This document shows positions 9,901 to 17,350 of a stretch of 64,000 bases of DNA, one piece after another; position 1 is the stretch's first letter; every line of letters starts with the position of its first letter. The stretch spans positions 124,001-188,000 of the forward strand of contig CAJTUT010000001.1 in NCBI GenBank assembly GCA_910579455.1, read 5' to 3'. The translations under genes were made by a program, and so were the position numbers. This stretch comes from an uncultured Bacilli bacterium (GTDB taxonomy: Bacteria; Bacillota_I; Bacilli_A; RF39; UBA660). Below the pieces are notes generated by a model. That model did not search any database. It was not told the origin of the DNA and worked only from the letters and a program-made list of their open reading frames with translations.

Positions 9901-10430
9901 AAGTATATTCCAATACAGGAGGTCAAACATCGAAATCAACCCGAGTTGGAGCAGTTGCTAAGTTTTCTAATAAAGGAAAGCAAACACCGAAAAAGGATTT
10001 ATTAAAAATAGCATTAACGTATCCACATGTTTATGTAGGGGCAATATCCTTAGGTGCTAATCCTGCACAAACAATCAAGGTGTTAAAGGAAGCAGAAAAA
10101 TATAACGGACCTTCTATTGTTGTTGCTTATGCTCCATGTATTGCCCAAGGAATTATTAAGGGAATGTCTGATAGTCTAAAAGAGGAAAAAGATGCAACCA
10201 CATGTGGATATTTTCCGATATTTCACTATAATCCAGAAACAGAAGAATTTAGTATGGATAGTAAGGCTGATTTTACAAAATATTATGAATTTATTTCCAA
10301 AGAAGATCGATATCGTAGTTTAAAAAAGATATCAAAGGATTACAAAGAAAAATTAGAACAGAATAGGATAAATGCTGAGAAAAGATATAATGATTATAAA
10401 AGTATAGAAAGGATAACAAAAGAAAAGTAG
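6999..10430 (+). CDS. nifJ: Pyruvate:ferredoxin (flavodoxin) oxidoreductase
   Basis: A 1143-residue single-chain homodimeric-type enzyme that converts pyruvate and CoA to acetyl-CoA and CO2, reducing ferredoxin or flavodoxin. Domains in order: the N-terminal pyrimidine-binding part (EVAGIYPITPASTMAE), domain II, the gamma-like part, and two ferredoxin clusters around residues 675-745 (CISCNLCSLVCP and CTGCGLCADVCP). The TPP-binding C-terminal part includes GACAGCGETAY, NATGCSSIYG, GGDGWAYDIG and YSNTGGQTSKSTR. Length and motifs are complete. AGGAGG precedes ATG 6999. This marks an anaerobic, fermentative metabolism. Confidence 0.97.
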   Translation: MKKIMDGNEACSYNAYKFTEVAGIYPITPASTMAENVSKYSSEGELNYFDSPAKVVEMESEAGAIGMVHGALQSGCLASTFTASQGLLLMIPNMYKIAGELLPCVINVAARSIATHALSIFGDHQDIYATRATGFAILASSSVQDVMDLTNVSYLSTIKGRVPFLNFFDGFRTSHELQKIDIIESDQVRKLIDEKALQEFRDRALNPLHPVTRGTSQSEEVYFQATEVRNEYYDKLPDIVNSYMESINKITGRNYAPFNYYGSKNASKVIVAMGSVCETIKEVIDYLVEEKNQNVGLIEVHLYRPFSTKYFLSALPKSVRKIAVLDRTKEAGSSGEPLYLDIAKVLSEADSKVLVVGGRYGLSSKDTTPAMIKGVYDFLDKKDVHNNFTVGIVDDVTNLSIKYEEDFRLPSTSIDFLIYGYGSDGMVSASKDLLKITGEHTRAYVQGYFQYDSKKSGGHTVCHLRFDKKQIQSTYYIEKASIIVCTQDSYLKKISMLDKIKLNGIFLLNTNKTGDEVLAMMSVHDKQILQNRKVKMYIIDANKIAKEEGIQGKISTIMEVLIFKLGRVIDFSFTKEVIKENLMVRFKNKSGDLASKNISAMEKALDSYSRVRIPDVDYDIEVEGKKTAFERMNAMDGNSLPVSSFLKNPDGTFEPGTTKYEKRDISDIIPCYNSENCISCNLCSLVCPHAVIRPFLLNENEEMDAPEVVRKQLINPKIKDSNYKYTIGISIPDCTGCGLCADVCPGKRGEKALVMKEKKKIKEKDQEISYKYLFNEVSEKDVMNTDTVKGSQFKTPKFEFSGACAGCGETAYLKLLTQLFGDRLMIGNATGCSSIYGATAPNMPYSIPWANSLFEDNAEFGYGMKIADMAMKDRIVRLIKSHIKDVKKSEQAIYKAYMKEQTEENAKALFHIIDNTKIEELKKLKEFILPRSIWLVGGDGWAYDIGFNGVDHVLASQENVNILVLDTEVYSNTGGQTSKSTRVGAVAKFSNKGKQTPKKDLLKIALTYPHVYVGAISLGANPAQTIKVLKEAEKYNGPSIVVAYAPCIAQGIIKGMSDSLKEEKDATTCGYFPIFHYNPETEEFSMDSKADFTKYYEFISKEDRYRSLKKISKDYKEKLEQNRINAEKRYNDYKSIERITKEK

Positions 10431-10457
10431 TATCATTGTTGATACTACTTTTAAAAA
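10423..10457 (+). terminator. Intrinsic terminator of nifJ
   Basis: AAAAGTAGTATC (10423-10434) pairs perfectly with GATACTACTTTT (10441-10452) around ATTGTT. The TAG stop of nifJ lies within the left arm. An A-rich left arm and T-rich right arm make it potentially bidirectional. Confidence 0.8.
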
Positions 10458-10561
10458 CAAAAAATAAGAGACTGCACCCCCTGAGGGCAGTCTCCAAAAA
10501 GAATAAAAAGGGGTTGGCTAGTGTGATACTAGCGACCAATTCGCCTAATACCGAATTGGTG
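10455..10561 (-). ncRNA. Candidate small RNA (~105 nt) between nifJ and trxA
   Basis: Read on the minus strand, a promoter is followed by a 9-bp hairpin (arms 10552-10560 and 10535-10543), a 6-bp hairpin (10528-10533 and 10517-10522) and a single-stranded C-rich and T-rich stretch with CAACCCC. The last element is an 8-bp hairpin (10487-10494 and 10468-10475) running into TTATTTTTT, a classic terminator. There is no start codon with a ribosome site. The exposed CCCC could pair with G-rich ribosome sites of target mRNAs, as C-rich sRNAs of Firmicutes do; that role is inference. I cannot assign it to a known family. Confidence 0.55.
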
Positions 10562-10567
10562 ATTTAT

Positions 10568-10596
10568 ATACTAATCGAAAGTTTTAAATTTGTCAA
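10568..10596 (-). promoter_or_regulatory. Sigma-A promoter reading leftwards into a candidate small RNA
   Basis: On the minus strand TTGACA (10596-10591) is followed after exactly 17 bases by TAGTAT (10573-10568). Transcription would start near 10561, at the first base of a hairpin. No open reading frame follows. Confidence 0.65.
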
Positions 10597-10688
10597 TAAA
10601 AAATTGCAAAAAAATTCACTTTTTTTGTTGATTTTTAAATTTTTTTAAATATTATGGTATAATGATAAAAATATAAGGAGATGAAAGT

Positions 10689-10997
10689 ATGGAGATTATA
10701 GAGTTAAGTGAAGATAATTTTAAAGAAAGGATATCATCAGATAAAAAAATTTTAATAGATTTTTATGCAGTATGGTGTGGTCCATGTAAAATGATGGCTA
10801 GTGTTCTAGATTCTATCAAAGAAGAAATAAAAGATTGTGAAATTTACAAAGTGAATGTAGATGAGTGTCCTAATCTTGCTAGGGAGTATGGTGTTATGTC
10901 GATTCCCAATTTGATTCTTTTTCAAAATGGGAAAGTGGTAAAAAATGAAATGGGCTTTAAAACAGCAGAGGAGTTAAAGGAGTTTGTAGAAGTTTAG
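10689..10997 (+). CDS. trxA: Thioredoxin
   Basis: 102 residues, full length for the family. The active site is WCGPC (residues 29-33), the cis-proline loop is SIPNLILF and the C-terminal segment GFKTAEELKEFV. It reduces protein disulfides in the cytoplasm and is recharged by thioredoxin reductase, whose gene starts two bases after this stop. An AAGGAGATG site precedes ATG 10689, and TATAAT at 10658-10663 probably serves the pair. Confidence 0.95.
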   Translation: MEIIELSEDNFKERISSDKKILIDFYAVWCGPCKMMASVLDSIKEEIKDCEIYKVNVDECPNLAREYGVMSIPNLILFQNGKVVKNEMGFKTAEELKEFVEV

Positions 10998-10998
10998 T

Positions 10999-11898
10999 AT
11001 GTATGATACAGTGATTATAGGTTCAGGAATTGCAGGGATGACTAGTGCCATTTATTTATTGCGTGCCAATAAAAAGGTTTTAATTCTAGAAAAGAAAAGC
11101 TATGGTGGACAGATTATTGATTCCTTAGAGGTGGAAAACTATCCTGGTTTTTCTAATATTAGTGGATTTGATTTAGCTACTAGTATTTATAATCAAGTAA
11201 AATCATTGGGCGGAGAATTCAAGTATGAAGAAGTTATCTCTATTACGGAGGATAAAAAGGTAATAACAAGAAAAAACCAATATAAATCTAAAAGTATTAT
11301 TTTGGCAACTGGCGTGGTTCCTAGAAAGTTAAATCTTGATTTAGAAGATAAATTGATAGGAAAAGGAATTTCATATTGTGCTACATGTGATGGGGGATTT
11401 TATAAAAATCAAGAAGTAGCGGTAGTAGGAGGTGGAAACACGGCCCTAGAAGATGCACTATATTTATCTAATTTATGTAAACGGGTTTATTTGATCCATA
11501 GAAGAGATCAATTTCGAGGAGAGGATAGTATTTCTAAACTATTAACAGAAAGGGAGAATATAGAGATTATTTATCACTCTACCATTTGTAAAATAAATGG
11601 CAAAGATACTTTGTCATCAATAGATATATTAAATAATCAAAATAAAAAAAGAGAAATTCCAGTGAAAGGATTATTTATTGCTATTGGAAGAGTCCCTAAT
11701 AATCATTATTGCTCTAATCTAATTCAGTTAGATCAGGATGGATATATTTTATCAGAAGATTGTGAAACTAATGTAGAGGGTATTTTTGTAGCAGGAGATA
11801 CAAGAGTAAAAAAGGTTCGTCAATTAGTTACTGCCTCATCAGATGGTGCCATAGCGGCTTCTAAAGTTTTAGAGTATTTAAATAAAAGAGAATATTAG
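10999..11898 (+). CDS. trxB: Thioredoxin reductase (NADPH)
   Basis: 299-residue flavoprotein transferring electrons from NADPH through FAD to thioredoxin. Visible marks: the FAD loop GSGIAGMTSA near residue 8, the redox-active CATC (residues 127-130), the second dinucleotide loop GGGNTALEDA, the HRRDQFRGE NADPH-phosphate site and the C-terminal FAD motif GIFVAGDTR. The trxA-trxB order makes a self-contained reducing system. ATG 10999 follows the trxA stop with one spacer base. Confidence 0.95.
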   Translation: MYDTVIIGSGIAGMTSAIYLLRANKKVLILEKKSYGGQIIDSLEVENYPGFSNISGFDLATSIYNQVKSLGGEFKYEEVISITEDKKVITRKNQYKSKSIILATGVVPRKLNLDLEDKLIGKGISYCATCDGGFYKNQEVAVVGGGNTALEDALYLSNLCKRVYLIHRRDQFRGEDSISKLLTERENIEIIYHSTICKINGKDTLSSIDILNNQNKKREIPVKGLFIAIGRVPNNHYCSNLIQLDQDGYILSEDCETNVEGIFVAGDTRVKKVRQLVTASSDGAIAASKVLEYLNKREY

Positions 11899-12052
11899 AA
11901 TTTTATAAAGAAATGAAATAAAAAGAAGACAGAGATTATATAAAAATTTCTGCTTTTTAATGTGGGGTAATAAATAATCAAGGAGGAAAATAAGACTTGA
12001 TAATAATATAGTAACAATCAAAAAAAGAAGAGGATAAAAAATACTGGGTAGG

Positions 12053-12075
12053 ATGCTAAGAGATAGCATTTTTTT
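12053..12075 (+). terminator. Intrinsic terminator downstream of trxB
   Basis: ATGCTA (12053-12058), loop AGAGA, TAGCAT (12064-12069), then six T. The 150 bases between trxB and this hairpin hold no supported gene. Confidence 0.65.
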
Positions 12076-12123
12076 AATATTCTATATATAAAACTTTCGC
12101 ATATAATTCTATGAGGTGATAGA

Positions 12124-12978
12124 TTGAGTCAATATATTGTACAAAGTGGAGATACCTTATATGGAATTGCAAAACAATTTGGGACTACGGTAGATGAAAT
12201 TAAAAGATTAAATAATCTTTCTGGTAATGTAATCACAAAGGGCCAAGTGTTAACAATCAAAGAAGATACAACTACTCCAAATACATATGTGGTAGTAAAA
12301 GGAGATAGTTTATATACGATCGGTAAAAAGTTTGGCGTAACACCAGAAGAATTGATGCGATTAAATAATCTTTCTTCCAATATTTTGCAAATAGGTCAGG
12401 TGTTAAAAATACCATCTAAAAATGGGGGGACAACAGCTCCAGACAATGTAACATATATAGTGGTAAAAGGAGATAGTTTATATACTATTAGTAAAAAGTT
12501 TGGATTAACAGTTGATGAATTAATGAAATATAATAACCTTTCCTCGACCTCTTTACAAATAGGACAAATATTAAAGATCCCATCTACTTCTGATGATAGT
12601 GGTGGAGTTATTATAACACCAATTTACGAGAACTATACTGTAAAAAAGGGAGATAGTTTATATACGATTGCGAAAAGGTTTAATACTACAGTAGAACAGA
12701 TTAAAAAAGATAATAACTTAACTTCTACAAATTTAAGTATTGGTCAAGTATTAAAAATAAAGGTGGGAGAAGAAACGATAGGTGTGGAAGAATGCTATGG
12801 GGAAGGATTCCAGGATGTAGAAAAGAACTATATTACTTATACTGTAAAAAAGGGGGATAATTTATATACGATTGCTAAAAATTATAATACTTCCGTGGGT
12901 AATATAAAAAAATTAAATAATCTTGTATCCGACAATCTTAGTATTGGTCAGGTGTTAAAAATAAAGGAGGTCACTTAA
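12124..12978 (+). CDS. Protein with five LysM repeats
   Basis: 284 residues consisting almost wholly of five LysM modules (about 4-47, 54-97, 111-154, 167-210, 240-283) separated by short linkers. Each has the YxVxxGDxLYxIAKxFxT start and an IGQVLKI end. LysM binds N-acetylglucosamine-containing glycans such as peptidoglycan. There is no signal peptide, as in the spore-coat and wall-associated LysM proteins of Firmicutes. TTG 12124 is the start, served by AGGTGAT. The stop overlaps the next ATG (TAATG), so the three following genes are translationally coupled. Confidence 0.88.
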   Translation: MSQYIVQSGDTLYGIAKQFGTTVDEIKRLNNLSGNVITKGQVLTIKEDTTTPNTYVVVKGDSLYTIGKKFGVTPEELMRLNNLSSNILQIGQVLKIPSKNGGTTAPDNVTYIVVKGDSLYTISKKFGLTVDELMKYNNLSSTSLQIGQILKIPSTSDDSGGVIITPIYENYTVKKGDSLYTIAKRFNTTVEQIKKDNNLTSTNLSIGQVLKIKVGEETIGVEECYGEGFQDVEKNYITYTVKKGDNLYTIAKNYNTSVGNIKKLNNLVSDNLSIGQVLKIKEVT

Positions 12979-13385
12979 TGAATTACATGTCATTAGAAGA
13001 ATTTCAAAAAACAGAAGCTTATCAAGAATTTATAAAAGAAAATCCAAATATTGGTACGTTAAAAGTACAGGTGTTTACAGCGGATCAAGCGATACCTGTT
13101 GCAGATGCAGATGTCTATATTTCCAAGCAAATAGGAAATGATCAGGTACTTTTTTTTAAGGGAGTAACGAACTCTAGTGGAATTATTGATAATATTAAAT
13201 TACCAGAACCAGAGGGAAACTTGGATATTGAAGAGATAGAAATTCCAAAATATACAGTTTACGATTTAACAGTTAGAAGTAAAACCTATAATGATACAAG
13301 GCACTATCGTATTTCTATGTTTGGAGGCGTAAAAGTACTACAATATGTTAAAATTGTTCCTAATGGTATAGGGGGAGTAAGATAA
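12978..13385 (+). CDS. Small beta-rich protein of a wall operon (carboxypeptidase regulatory-like fold)
   Basis: 135 residues. After a short helical start (MSLEEFQKTEAYQEF), the body reads like a carboxypeptidase-regulatory/prealbumin-type beta sandwich: GTLKVQVFTADQAIPVADAD, a GVTNSSGIIDNIKLP turn, then YTVYDLTVRSKTY. Such domains bind or display ligands rather than catalyse. Its start overlaps the LysM gene stop and its stop overlaps the start of the SpoIID-like gene, which implies equal, coupled expression. The fold call is by pattern only. Confidence 0.65.
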   Translation: MNYMSLEEFQKTEAYQEFIKENPNIGTLKVQVFTADQAIPVADADVYISKQIGNDQVLFFKGVTNSSGIIDNIKLPEPEGNLDIEEIEIPKYTVYDLTVRSKTYNDTRHYRISMFGGVKVLQYVKIVPNGIGGVR

Positions 13386-14740
13386 TGGCAACAAATTATC
13401 TTACCCCAACGATACCAACTAACATTACGGTTCACTTGGGTGCTCCTGATAATAAGAATGCAAAAAATATAACGATTCCTTTTCAAGAATATATCAAAAA
13501 TGTGGCTTCGAGTGAGATTTATCCGAGTTGGCCAGAGGATGCGATTAAAGCTAATGTTTTAGCCCAAATCTCTTTTGCATTAAATCGTATTTATAATGAA
13601 TGGTATCCATCAAAAGGATATAGTTTTGATATTACGTCTCTACCAAGCTACGACCAAACCTTTATAGAAGATAGGGAATTCTTTGAAAATATTGTAAGAA
13701 TTGTGGATAATATTTTCAATAATTATATTGTAAGGGAAGGTCAGATTCAACCTTTATTCGCCCAGTATTGTGATGGTAGAGTAACTACTTGTAATGGACT
13801 ATCACAATGGGGGAGCGTTAGTTTAGCAAATCAAGGAAAAGATCCATTAGATATTTTGAAATACTATTATGGCAATAATGTCAATATTATTTATAATGCT
13901 CCTTTGGCAGATAATATTTCATCCTACCCTGGATTTCCTTTAGAAATAGGATCGGCTGGAGATAATGTAGTCATTATTAAAAGACAATTAAATCGAATTA
14001 GAAAAAACTATCCTGCTATTCCACAGAATGATGAAAAAAGCGAATTTTTCACCGTGGAAACTGAAAACAGTGTTAGAACATTTCAAAATATTTTCAACTT
14101 AGATGCAAATGGAATTGTGGATAAAGCTACATGGTATAAAATTAAATACATTTATAATAGCGTAAAAAAAATATCAGATCTGAATTCTGAGGGTATTTCT
14201 AAGGAGGAAGCGGAACTTTTATATGCAACAGAGTTGAAATATTTAGATACAGGAATTTATATTAGACTTTTACACTATATTTTAAGAACTATTGCTTACT
14301 TTGATTCCGAAATTCCACTTTTGGCAAGTGGGGGAATGGTATTTAATGAAAATACTGTTAAAATGGTTTTAGCCTTCCAAAAAAAATACGGTCTTCCGAC
14401 AACAGGAGTAGTCGATAAAATGACTTGGGGTAAATTAATCGAGGTATATAATGATACAATTAATTCGATTCCTAATCAATATTTAGAGTATGTAGATGAA
14501 TTCTATGGAGGAAGACATCTGACTTTAGGTATTACAGGGGATGATGTTAGAAGATTGCAAAAAATATTATTAAAAATATGTAGAGAAAAAAGAAATATTC
14601 CAGGAGTTCGTGTGACAGGAGAGTATGATGAATTAACAGAACGATCAGTAAGAGTTTTACAAAAGTTACTTCAACTTCCAGTTAATGGGATTGTTGGTGG
14701 GGCTACTTGGAATGATATTGTTGAGTATTCGAAAACATAA
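13385..14740 (+). CDS. SpoIID/LytB-like domain protein with three peptidoglycan-binding domains
   Basis: 451 residues. Residues 1-175 resemble SpoIID/LytB: IPFQEYIKNVASSEI, YPSWPEDAIKANVLAQISFA, CNGLSQWGSVSLANQGKDP and ILKYYYGNNVNI. SpoIID proteins are glycan-strand hydrolases. Three PG_binding_1-type modules follow (about 185-260, 285-355, 375-450), each ending in a GIVDKATW-like turn. There is no signal peptide. The coupling with a LysM protein suggests a single wall- or spore-associated complex. Catalytic competence of the SpoIID part is not certain. Confidence 0.78.
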   Translation: MATNYLTPTIPTNITVHLGAPDNKNAKNITIPFQEYIKNVASSEIYPSWPEDAIKANVLAQISFALNRIYNEWYPSKGYSFDITSLPSYDQTFIEDREFFENIVRIVDNIFNNYIVREGQIQPLFAQYCDGRVTTCNGLSQWGSVSLANQGKDPLDILKYYYGNNVNIIYNAPLADNISSYPGFPLEIGSAGDNVVIIKRQLNRIRKNYPAIPQNDEKSEFFTVETENSVRTFQNIFNLDANGIVDKATWYKIKYIYNSVKKISDLNSEGISKEEAELLYATELKYLDTGIYIRLLHYILRTIAYFDSEIPLLASGGMVFNENTVKMVLAFQKKYGLPTTGVVDKMTWGKLIEVYNDTINSIPNQYLEYVDEFYGGRHLTLGITGDDVRRLQKILLKICREKRNIPGVRVTGEYDELTERSVRVLQKLLQLPVNGIVGGATWNDIVEYSKT

Positions 14741-14784
14741 ATCAAAAAGTATGATACAATATTCCTAAAGGAGATGAACCTTTT

Positions 14785-15057
14785 ATGGATGATTTAGTTG
14801 GAATTTTAAATTCTGATCCATATTTAAAACAAAGGATATCTCATCAAGAATTTTTAAGTGGAAAAAGCGGATTTGATGATAATACCTTAGATACTGTATA
14901 TCAAGAATATCAAAGATTCAAGAATGAGGAGTCACAAAAAGATATGGAATTGACAAAACTCTTAGCAGATGATCCAACTTTAACAGAAAAAATAACGCAT
15001 GAGGATTTATCTGATGGATCTATAAGAGCGGTTTATCAGAAAAAAAGAAATAAGTAA
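14785..15057 (+). CDS. Small acidic protein with two tandem repeats
   Basis: 90 residues made of two similar units: ILNSDPYLKQRISHQEFLSG...LDTVYQEYQRFK and LLADDPTLTEKITHEDLSDG...IRAVYQKKRNK. Each has a DP, an I-T/S-H-x-E/D and a VYQ. AAAGGAGATG precedes ATG 14785. It lies between the wall operon and clpB and ends at a terminator. No family recognised. Confidence 0.7.
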   Translation: MDDLVGILNSDPYLKQRISHQEFLSGKSGFDDNTLDTVYQEYQRFKNEESQKDMELTKLLADDPTLTEKITHEDLSDGSIRAVYQKKRNK

Positions 15058-15065
15058 GTATTTTA

Positions 15066-15088
15066 AATAGGCGTAACGCCTATTCTTT
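15066..15088 (+). terminator. Intrinsic terminator
   Basis: AATAGGCG (15066-15073), loop TAA, CGCCTATT (15077-15084), then CTTT. It separates the small acidic gene from the heat-shock promoter. Confidence 0.7.
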
Positions 15089-15099
15089 AAGAAATGAAA

Positions 15100-15140
15100 T
15101 TAGCACTCAACCTTGACAAGTGCCAAAAATAGAGTATAAT
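15100..15140 (+). promoter_or_regulatory. Sigma-A promoter overlapped by a CIRCE-like HrcA operator
   Basis: TTGACA (15113-15118), 16 bases, TATAAT (15135-15140). TTAGCACTC (15100-15108), nine bases, then AAGTGCCAA (15118-15126) matches CIRCE (TTAGCACTC-N9-GAGTGCTAA) at 9 of 9 and 7 of 9 positions. The operator covers the -35 box, so bound HrcA would block transcription of the downstream ClpB gene. HrcA itself is not in the window. Confidence 0.8.
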
Positions 15141-15161
15141 ACATATTAAGAGGTGAGAAGA

Positions 15162-17270
15162 ATGTATCAAAATAATCAGGAAGAAGAAAATGTATTAGAA
15201 AAATATGGTCGTAACATTACAAAAGATGGAAAGGATGGTAAGATTGATCCAGTAATTGGTAGGGATGAAGAAATTCGAAGTATTACTAGAATCTTATCAA
15301 GAAAGACTAAAAATAATCCAGTCTTAATCGGAGAACCTGGTGTTGGAAAAACTGCCATTGCTGAGGGATTAGCCTTAAGAATTATAAAAGGAGATGTTCC
15401 AACAAGTCTCAAAAATAAAACAATATGGGAATTAGACCTAGCAGCTTTAATAGCAGGAGCAAAATTTCGTGGAGAATTTGAAGAAAGATTAAAAAAGGTT
15501 TTAGCTGAGGTAAAAAAAAGCGGAGGAAATATTATCATGTTTATTGATGAGATTCACATGATAGTTGGAACTGGAAATACGGAAGGGGCTATGGATGTTT
15601 CTAATATTTTAAAACCGATGTTAGCACGAGGAGAAATCCATGTAATTGGTGCGACTACATTAAATGAATATAGAAAGTATATTGAAAAAGATGGTGCTCT
15701 AGAAAGACGTTTTCAAAAAATAAAAGTTAATGAACCAACTGTTGAGGATACAATTACCATTTTAAGGGGATTAAAAGAGAGATTCGAAATTCATCATGGG
15801 GTGACAATTAAAGATCAAGCCCTTATCTCAGCAGCCACTCTTTCTAATAGATATATTACAGATCGTTTTTTACCTGATAAAGCAATTGACTTAGTAGATG
15901 AAGCTTGTGCAACCATTAGAGTACAAATGGATTCTGTCCCAACAGAATTAGATACTTTGACTAGAAAAATTATGAAATTACAAATTGAAAAGGAAGCGAT
16001 CAAAAAAGAAAAGGATGATTTGTCTAAAAAAAGAAAAGAAAGAATTGATAAAGAGTTAGAGAGTCTGAAACAAAAAGAAAAAGAGTTAACGGATAATTGG
16101 AATCACGAAAAAAACAAAAATCAAGAAATAAAAAAATTAAAGGAAAAACTAGAACGAGCAAAATTTGATTTGGAACAAGCTGAAAATGAGTATGATTTAG
16201 AAAATGCGGCTATCCTTAGGCATGGAGAAATTCCTAAATTAGAAAAGGAATTAGAGGAATTTAGAAAAAATAGTGAAAATAAACTGTTAAGTGATATAGT
16301 AACAGGAAATGATATTGCTAAAATCATTGCTAAATGGACTAATATCCCTATTGCAAAACTAATGAGTAGTGAGAAAGAAAAACTTCTACATTTGGAGGAA
16401 AATATGAAAGCAAAGGTGATGGGGCAAGATCAAGCTTTGAAATTAGTAAGTGATGCGATTTTAAAAAGCCGTAGTGGAATCAAGGATCCCAATAGACCAA
16501 TTGGATCATTCCTATTTTTAGGTCCTACAGGTGTTGGGAAAACGGAGGTCGCAAGAACCCTTGCGTATGAGTTGTTTGATGATGAAAAGCATATGATAAG
16601 AATTGATATGAGTGAATATATGGAAAAATTCTCCGTATCCCGTTTAATAGGTTCTCCACCAGGATATATAGGATATGAGGAGGGGGGACAACTTACAGAG
16701 GCAGTTAGAAGAAATCCGTATAGTATTATATTATTTGATGAGGTGGAAAAAGCTCATAAGGAAGTATTAAACTTGCTTTTACAGGTATTAGATGATGGTC
16801 GTATTACAGATTCTAATGGACGTACAGTAGATTTTAAAAATACTATTATTATTATGACCTCTAATATTGGAAGTGAATATATATTAGAAGGACATCCAGA
16901 ATTAGTTACGAAGGAGCTAAATAACTACTTAAGACCAGAATTCGTTAATAGAATTGATGAAGTTATTGTATTTAATTCATTAGATAAAAATACAATCTCT
17001 AAGATTCTTGATAAAATTATAAAAGAAATAGAAAAACGCTTGGGTAATATGAACATTCATATTAATCTAACAGATCAGGCAAGATATCATTTAATAGAGG
17101 AAGGCTATGATATCAATTATGGAGCAAGGCCATTAAAAAGATGTGTAAGTCGTATTATTGAAACAGAGTTGGCGAAAATGATTATTAATAACTCGATAGC
17201 ACAAAATGATCATTTGCAAATCGATTATCAGAATAATCAATTTATGATAGAGAAAGTTCAGGGTTTATAA
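15162..17270 (+). CDS. clpB: ClpB-type AAA+ disaggregase lacking the N domain
   Basis: 702 residues with two AAA+ modules (Walker A GEPGVGKT at 57-64 and GPTGVGKT near 454-461; Walker B MFIDEIH and ILFDEVEK). A long coiled-coil M domain (about 255-380) distinguishes ClpB from ClpC/ClpA. The C-terminal D2-small region GYDINYGARPLKRCV is intact. The usual ~150-residue N domain is absent; the protein starts almost at the first AAA+ module. ATG 15162 follows AGAGGTGA; the in-frame GTG at 15153 lies inside that site. It threads aggregated proteins together with DnaK. The CIRCE-like operator fits heat-shock control. Confidence 0.9.
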   Translation: MYQNNQEEENVLEKYGRNITKDGKDGKIDPVIGRDEEIRSITRILSRKTKNNPVLIGEPGVGKTAIAEGLALRIIKGDVPTSLKNKTIWELDLAALIAGAKFRGEFEERLKKVLAEVKKSGGNIIMFIDEIHMIVGTGNTEGAMDVSNILKPMLARGEIHVIGATTLNEYRKYIEKDGALERRFQKIKVNEPTVEDTITILRGLKERFEIHHGVTIKDQALISAATLSNRYITDRFLPDKAIDLVDEACATIRVQMDSVPTELDTLTRKIMKLQIEKEAIKKEKDDLSKKRKERIDKELESLKQKEKELTDNWNHEKNKNQEIKKLKEKLERAKFDLEQAENEYDLENAAILRHGEIPKLEKELEEFRKNSENKLLSDIVTGNDIAKIIAKWTNIPIAKLMSSEKEKLLHLEENMKAKVMGQDQALKLVSDAILKSRSGIKDPNRPIGSFLFLGPTGVGKTEVARTLAYELFDDEKHMIRIDMSEYMEKFSVSRLIGSPPGYIGYEEGGQLTEAVRRNPYSIILFDEVEKAHKEVLNLLLQVLDDGRITDSNGRTVDFKNTIIIMTSNIGSEYILEGHPELVTKELNNYLRPEFVNRIDEVIVFNSLDKNTISKILDKIIKEIEKRLGNMNIHINLTDQARYHLIEEGYDINYGARPLKRCVSRIIETELAKMIINNSIAQNDHLQIDYQNNQFMIEKVQGL

Positions 17271-17284
17271 ACCTTGAATTTTTT
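17257..17284 (+). terminator. Intrinsic terminator of clpB
   Basis: TTCAGGGTTTA (17257-17267) faces TAAACCTTGAA (17268-17278), with one mismatch pair, followed by six T. It overlaps the stop codon. Confidence 0.7.
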
Positions 17285-17350
17285 ATGCTTTCACTTCTTG
17301 TTATTTTTTTCAATTTCTATATAATAAAAATATAAAGGATGGAAGAAATA

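Noticed and set aside
10436..10648. Open + strand frame of 70 codons between nifJ and trxA
   Set aside because: It lacks a ribosome site, starts inside the nifJ terminator, and runs through the three hairpins and promoter of the candidate minus-strand RNA.
12129..12380. Minus-strand open frame inside the LysM gene
   Set aside because: It is antisense to a clear repeat protein and has no ribosome site; a shadow of LysM codon use.
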